Below, piece after piece: positions 62,352-64,000 of a stretch of 64,000 nucleotides of DNA (position 1 is the stretch's first letter; each line of letters starts with the position of its first letter). This DNA is from Novosphingobium sp. (lineage in GTDB: Bacteria > Pseudomonadota > Alphaproteobacteria > Sphingomonadales > Sphingomonadaceae): contig NZ_JBCNLP010000001.1 in assembly GCF_039595395.1 (NCBI RefSeq), positions 3,038,001-3,102,000 of the forward strand. The letters run 5' to 3'. Under the pieces are notes generated by a model. It was not told the DNA's origin and did no database searches. It worked only from the letters and a program-made list of their open reading frames with translations. Position numbers and translations under genes: made by a program.

Positions 62352-63308
62352 ATGGCTTTGGGCGCAGGCACTTTTACAAATGAATCGTCCTGCTTCTCGC
62401 ATTGGCGCGATGCCGTATGCGACGCAGTTGTTGATCTGGACTGTGCGCGCCCGAAATCTGGCGCTTTTCACGGTAAGATCCTGTCTCAGCCCATGCGCGA
62501 TCTGCGCATGATCAAGATCGCTGCCACACCGCACCAGGTGACGCGCGATCGCCACCGCGCATCCAGGGCTGTCGAAGAGTTCGTTCTTCTCAGTCAGATC
62601 GTCTCGGGCAGTTCGGTCTTGGTGCAGGATGGACGAGAGGCCCATTTGCAGCCCGGCGACTTCGCCATCTACGACACCACCACGCCCTATCAAATGGTCC
62701 TGGACAAGCCTTTTGAAATGAATGTGATGCGCATCGAGCGGGATCATTTCGCCCGGCAGGTCGGTGCCATCAACGAGCTCACTGCTCTGGCCGTATCGGG
62801 TAAGAGCGGGACGGGCCGTATTGCCTCGCTGTTGATCGAGGAAACGATTTCGCAGCTCCCGACCATCGGGGACGGTGGCGTGCGTCAGGTCAGCGATACG
62901 ATGCTCTCCTTAATCGCTGCCGCGCTGGCTGAAGCAGCAGGGGAGCGTCCGGCCGACCGGATGAGTGAGCCGCGCCACCTGCTCGTGCAGCGCGTCATCC
63001 GCCTGGTCGAGGATGAGTTGGGCAATGATGAGCTGAACTGTGACTATGTGGCGCGCCGTCTGGGCATCTCGGACCGGTACCTGCGGAAGATATTTTCAGA
63101 ACGCGGCTCCAGCCTGTCGGAAACCATCTGGGAACGCCGCCTCATCGAGGCGCAGCGCCAGTTGGGGCAGCGCGTTGCGGTGCAGAAATCGGTGACGTCG
63201 ATCGCCTACGAATGCGGCTTCAAGGATTCGGCACATTTCAGCCGTGCCTTCCGGTCGCGCTTCGGCATTAGCCCTCGTGATTTCAGAAACCAGCGCGCCG
63301 ACAGCTAA
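62352..63308 (+). CDS. AraC-family transcriptional regulator
   Basis: A 318-residue regulator from ATG 62352; the open frame upstream is not protein-like. Residues ~10-200 form the AraC_binding_2 type sensor domain (SHWRDAVCDAVVDLDC at the start, FAIYDTTTPYQMVLDKPFEMNVM in the cupin part), as in FeaR and NahR-like activators of aromatic catabolism. The C-terminal double helix-turn-helix has YVARRLGISDRYLRKIFSERGSSLSETIWERRL and SVTSIAYECGFKDSAHFSRAFRSRFGISPRDFR, quoted in part. It is divergent from the receptor operon and probably activates it. Confidence 0.94.
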   Translation: MALGAGTFTNESSCFSHWRDAVCDAVVDLDCARPKSGAFHGKILSQPMRDLRMIKIAATPHQVTRDRHRASRAVEEFVLLSQIVSGSSVLVQDGREAHLQPGDFAIYDTTTPYQMVLDKPFEMNVMRIERDHFARQVGAINELTALAVSGKSGTGRIASLLIEETISQLPTIGDGGVRQVSDTMLSLIAAALAEAAGERPADRMSEPRHLLVQRVIRLVEDELGNDELNCDYVARRLGISDRYLRKIFSERGSSLSETIWERRLIEAQRQLGQRVAVQKSVTSIAYECGFKDSAHFSRAFRSRFGISPRDFRNQRADS

Positions 63309-63328
63309 GCCGTCGGCGCGCAATGGTG

Positions 63329-64000
63329 TCATGGCTGGACGAGGTAGCTTCCATCCAGCTGCTTTGCATCCGGGCAACCCGTAAGCGCCAATGTGTTGTC
63401 GATCTGTGCGCGCAATAGCGCCAAAACCTCATCTACACCCTGCGCCCCGCGTGCGCCCAAACCATAGAGCAAGGGCCGCCCGACCATCGCGCCCACTGCT
63501 CCGGCCGCCAGTGCCTTGACCACGTCGGAACCGTGCCGGATGCCACTATCCACCATCATGGGCAGTGAGCAGGCTTGTCGCATGGCGTGCAACTGGTCGA
63601 TCGGAGCCGGAACATCTTCTAACTGTCGCCCGCCATGGTTGGAGATGATAATGCCATCGACGCCAAGCTTCGCGCAGTGCGTTGCATCGTCGGCGTCTAG
63701 GATCCCTTTCACAAGCAGCTTGCCCTTCCAGGTGTCTCGCAGCACCGACAAGGCATTCCAATCGAAACTGGCATCCATCTGCCGGCCCATCAGGGCCGCC
63801 TGCGCCTCGACATCGCCCGCCCCTGCCGCGAAATGGGCAAGCTGGGGAAATCCGCGCAGCACCTGGCGCAGCGCCCAAATTGGGTGCGTTGCCCCGTCCC
63901 ACATGATGCCCGGCGTGTAGTGAAAGGGCACGCCAAACCCGGTGCGCTTGTCGCGGACACGCTCGCCATTCACGGCCACATCGACGGTCAGCACGAGAGT
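63329..64000 (-). CDS. FMN-dependent alpha-hydroxyacid dehydrogenase, 5' truncated
   Basis: The C-terminal ~223 residues; the frame runs off the window at TLVLTVDVAVNGERVRDKRTGF. The family (glycolate oxidase, L-lactate and mandelate dehydrogenases) is clear: LVKGILDADDATHCAKLGVDGIIISNHGGRQLEDVPAPIDQL contains the FMN-binding Lys, the catalytic His and the substrate Arg (ISNHGGRQL), and MMVDSGIRHGSDVVKALAAGAVGAMVGRPLLYGL binds the FMN phosphate. It oxidises an (S)-2-hydroxy acid to the oxo acid. The gene is convergent with the araC-type gene. If the nitrilase made mandelate, this enzyme would turn it to benzoylformate. Confidence 0.92.
   Translation of the reverse strand, partial: TLVLTVDVAVNGERVRDKRTGFGVPFHYTPGIMWDGATHPIWALRQVLRGFPQLAHFAAGAGDVEAQAALMGRQMDASFDWNALSVLRDTWKGKLLVKGILDADDATHCAKLGVDGIIISNHGGRQLEDVPAPIDQLHAMRQACSLPMMVDSGIRHGSDVVKALAAGAVGAMVGRPLLYGLGARGAQGVDEVLALLRAQIDNTLALTGCPDAKQLDGSYLVQP

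Overview
The window is GC-rich DNA of alphaproteobacterial character, most probably a Sphingomonadales genome close to Novosphingobium or Sphingomonas. This is inferred from an OxyR that keeps both redox cysteines, an acpP-fabF-mltG run, SdhE encoded divergently from recG and next to mfd, large TonB-dependent receptors, an OmpA protein with a proline-rich linker, and tRNAs with encoded CCA ends. No 16S rRNA or other decisive marker is present, so the genus is a guess.

Layout. Positions 1-9,800 carry a partial aminotransferase, a secreted EF-hand protein, fdhD divergent from a YdeP-type molybdopterin oxidoreductase, a penicillin-acylase-family enzyme whose 3' end is frameshifted, and an ABC-2 exporter pair. 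Positions 11,024-14,889 hold a compact four-gene exported redox operon: a DsbD-alpha-like domain, a monoheme protein of an uncharacterised family, a TlpA-like thioredoxin with a long N-terminal extension, and a class I cytochrome c. Positions 15,000-44,750 are mostly housekeeping: tRNA-Gly, Rrf2 regulator, POT transporter, CHASE4-GGDEF-EAL protein, tRNA-Met, mltG/fabF/acpP, aspS, rnd, oxyR, YitT-family protein, pgsA, an LplT-like MFS carrier, an EVE protein, a 2OG-Fe(II) oxygenase, a 2-hydroxyacid dehydrogenase, recG, sdhE, mfd, an EAL protein and nadK, ending at tRNA-Asn.

From tRNA-Asn (44,677) to about 55 kb the sequence is accessory. It has two P4-type tyrosine recombinases, a winged-helix replication-initiator-like protein followed by three iteron-like repeats, a small membrane protein, an OmpA gene split by a frameshift in a C tract, a low-GC AAA/STAND-like ATPase lying between two related ~82-bp direct repeats, and a decayed SGNH hydrolase. 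From 54.9 kb to the end lies a catabolic-looking block. A MarR gene is followed by four co-oriented genes (TonB receptor, secreted DUF8021-like protein, nitrilase, MFS carrier), then an AraC regulator and a truncated FMN-dependent alpha-hydroxyacid dehydrogenase. Together these suggest uptake and hydrolysis of a nitrile, possibly an alpha-hydroxynitrile such as mandelonitrile, to an acid that is then oxidised.

Two dispersed non-coding repeat families stand out. One is a ~235-bp element with palindromic ends, present three times, each time filling the gap between two convergent genes. The other is a 32-bp-arm hairpin with a conserved loop, present twice. Reading was by eye; homology calls rest on recognised motifs, not on database searches.
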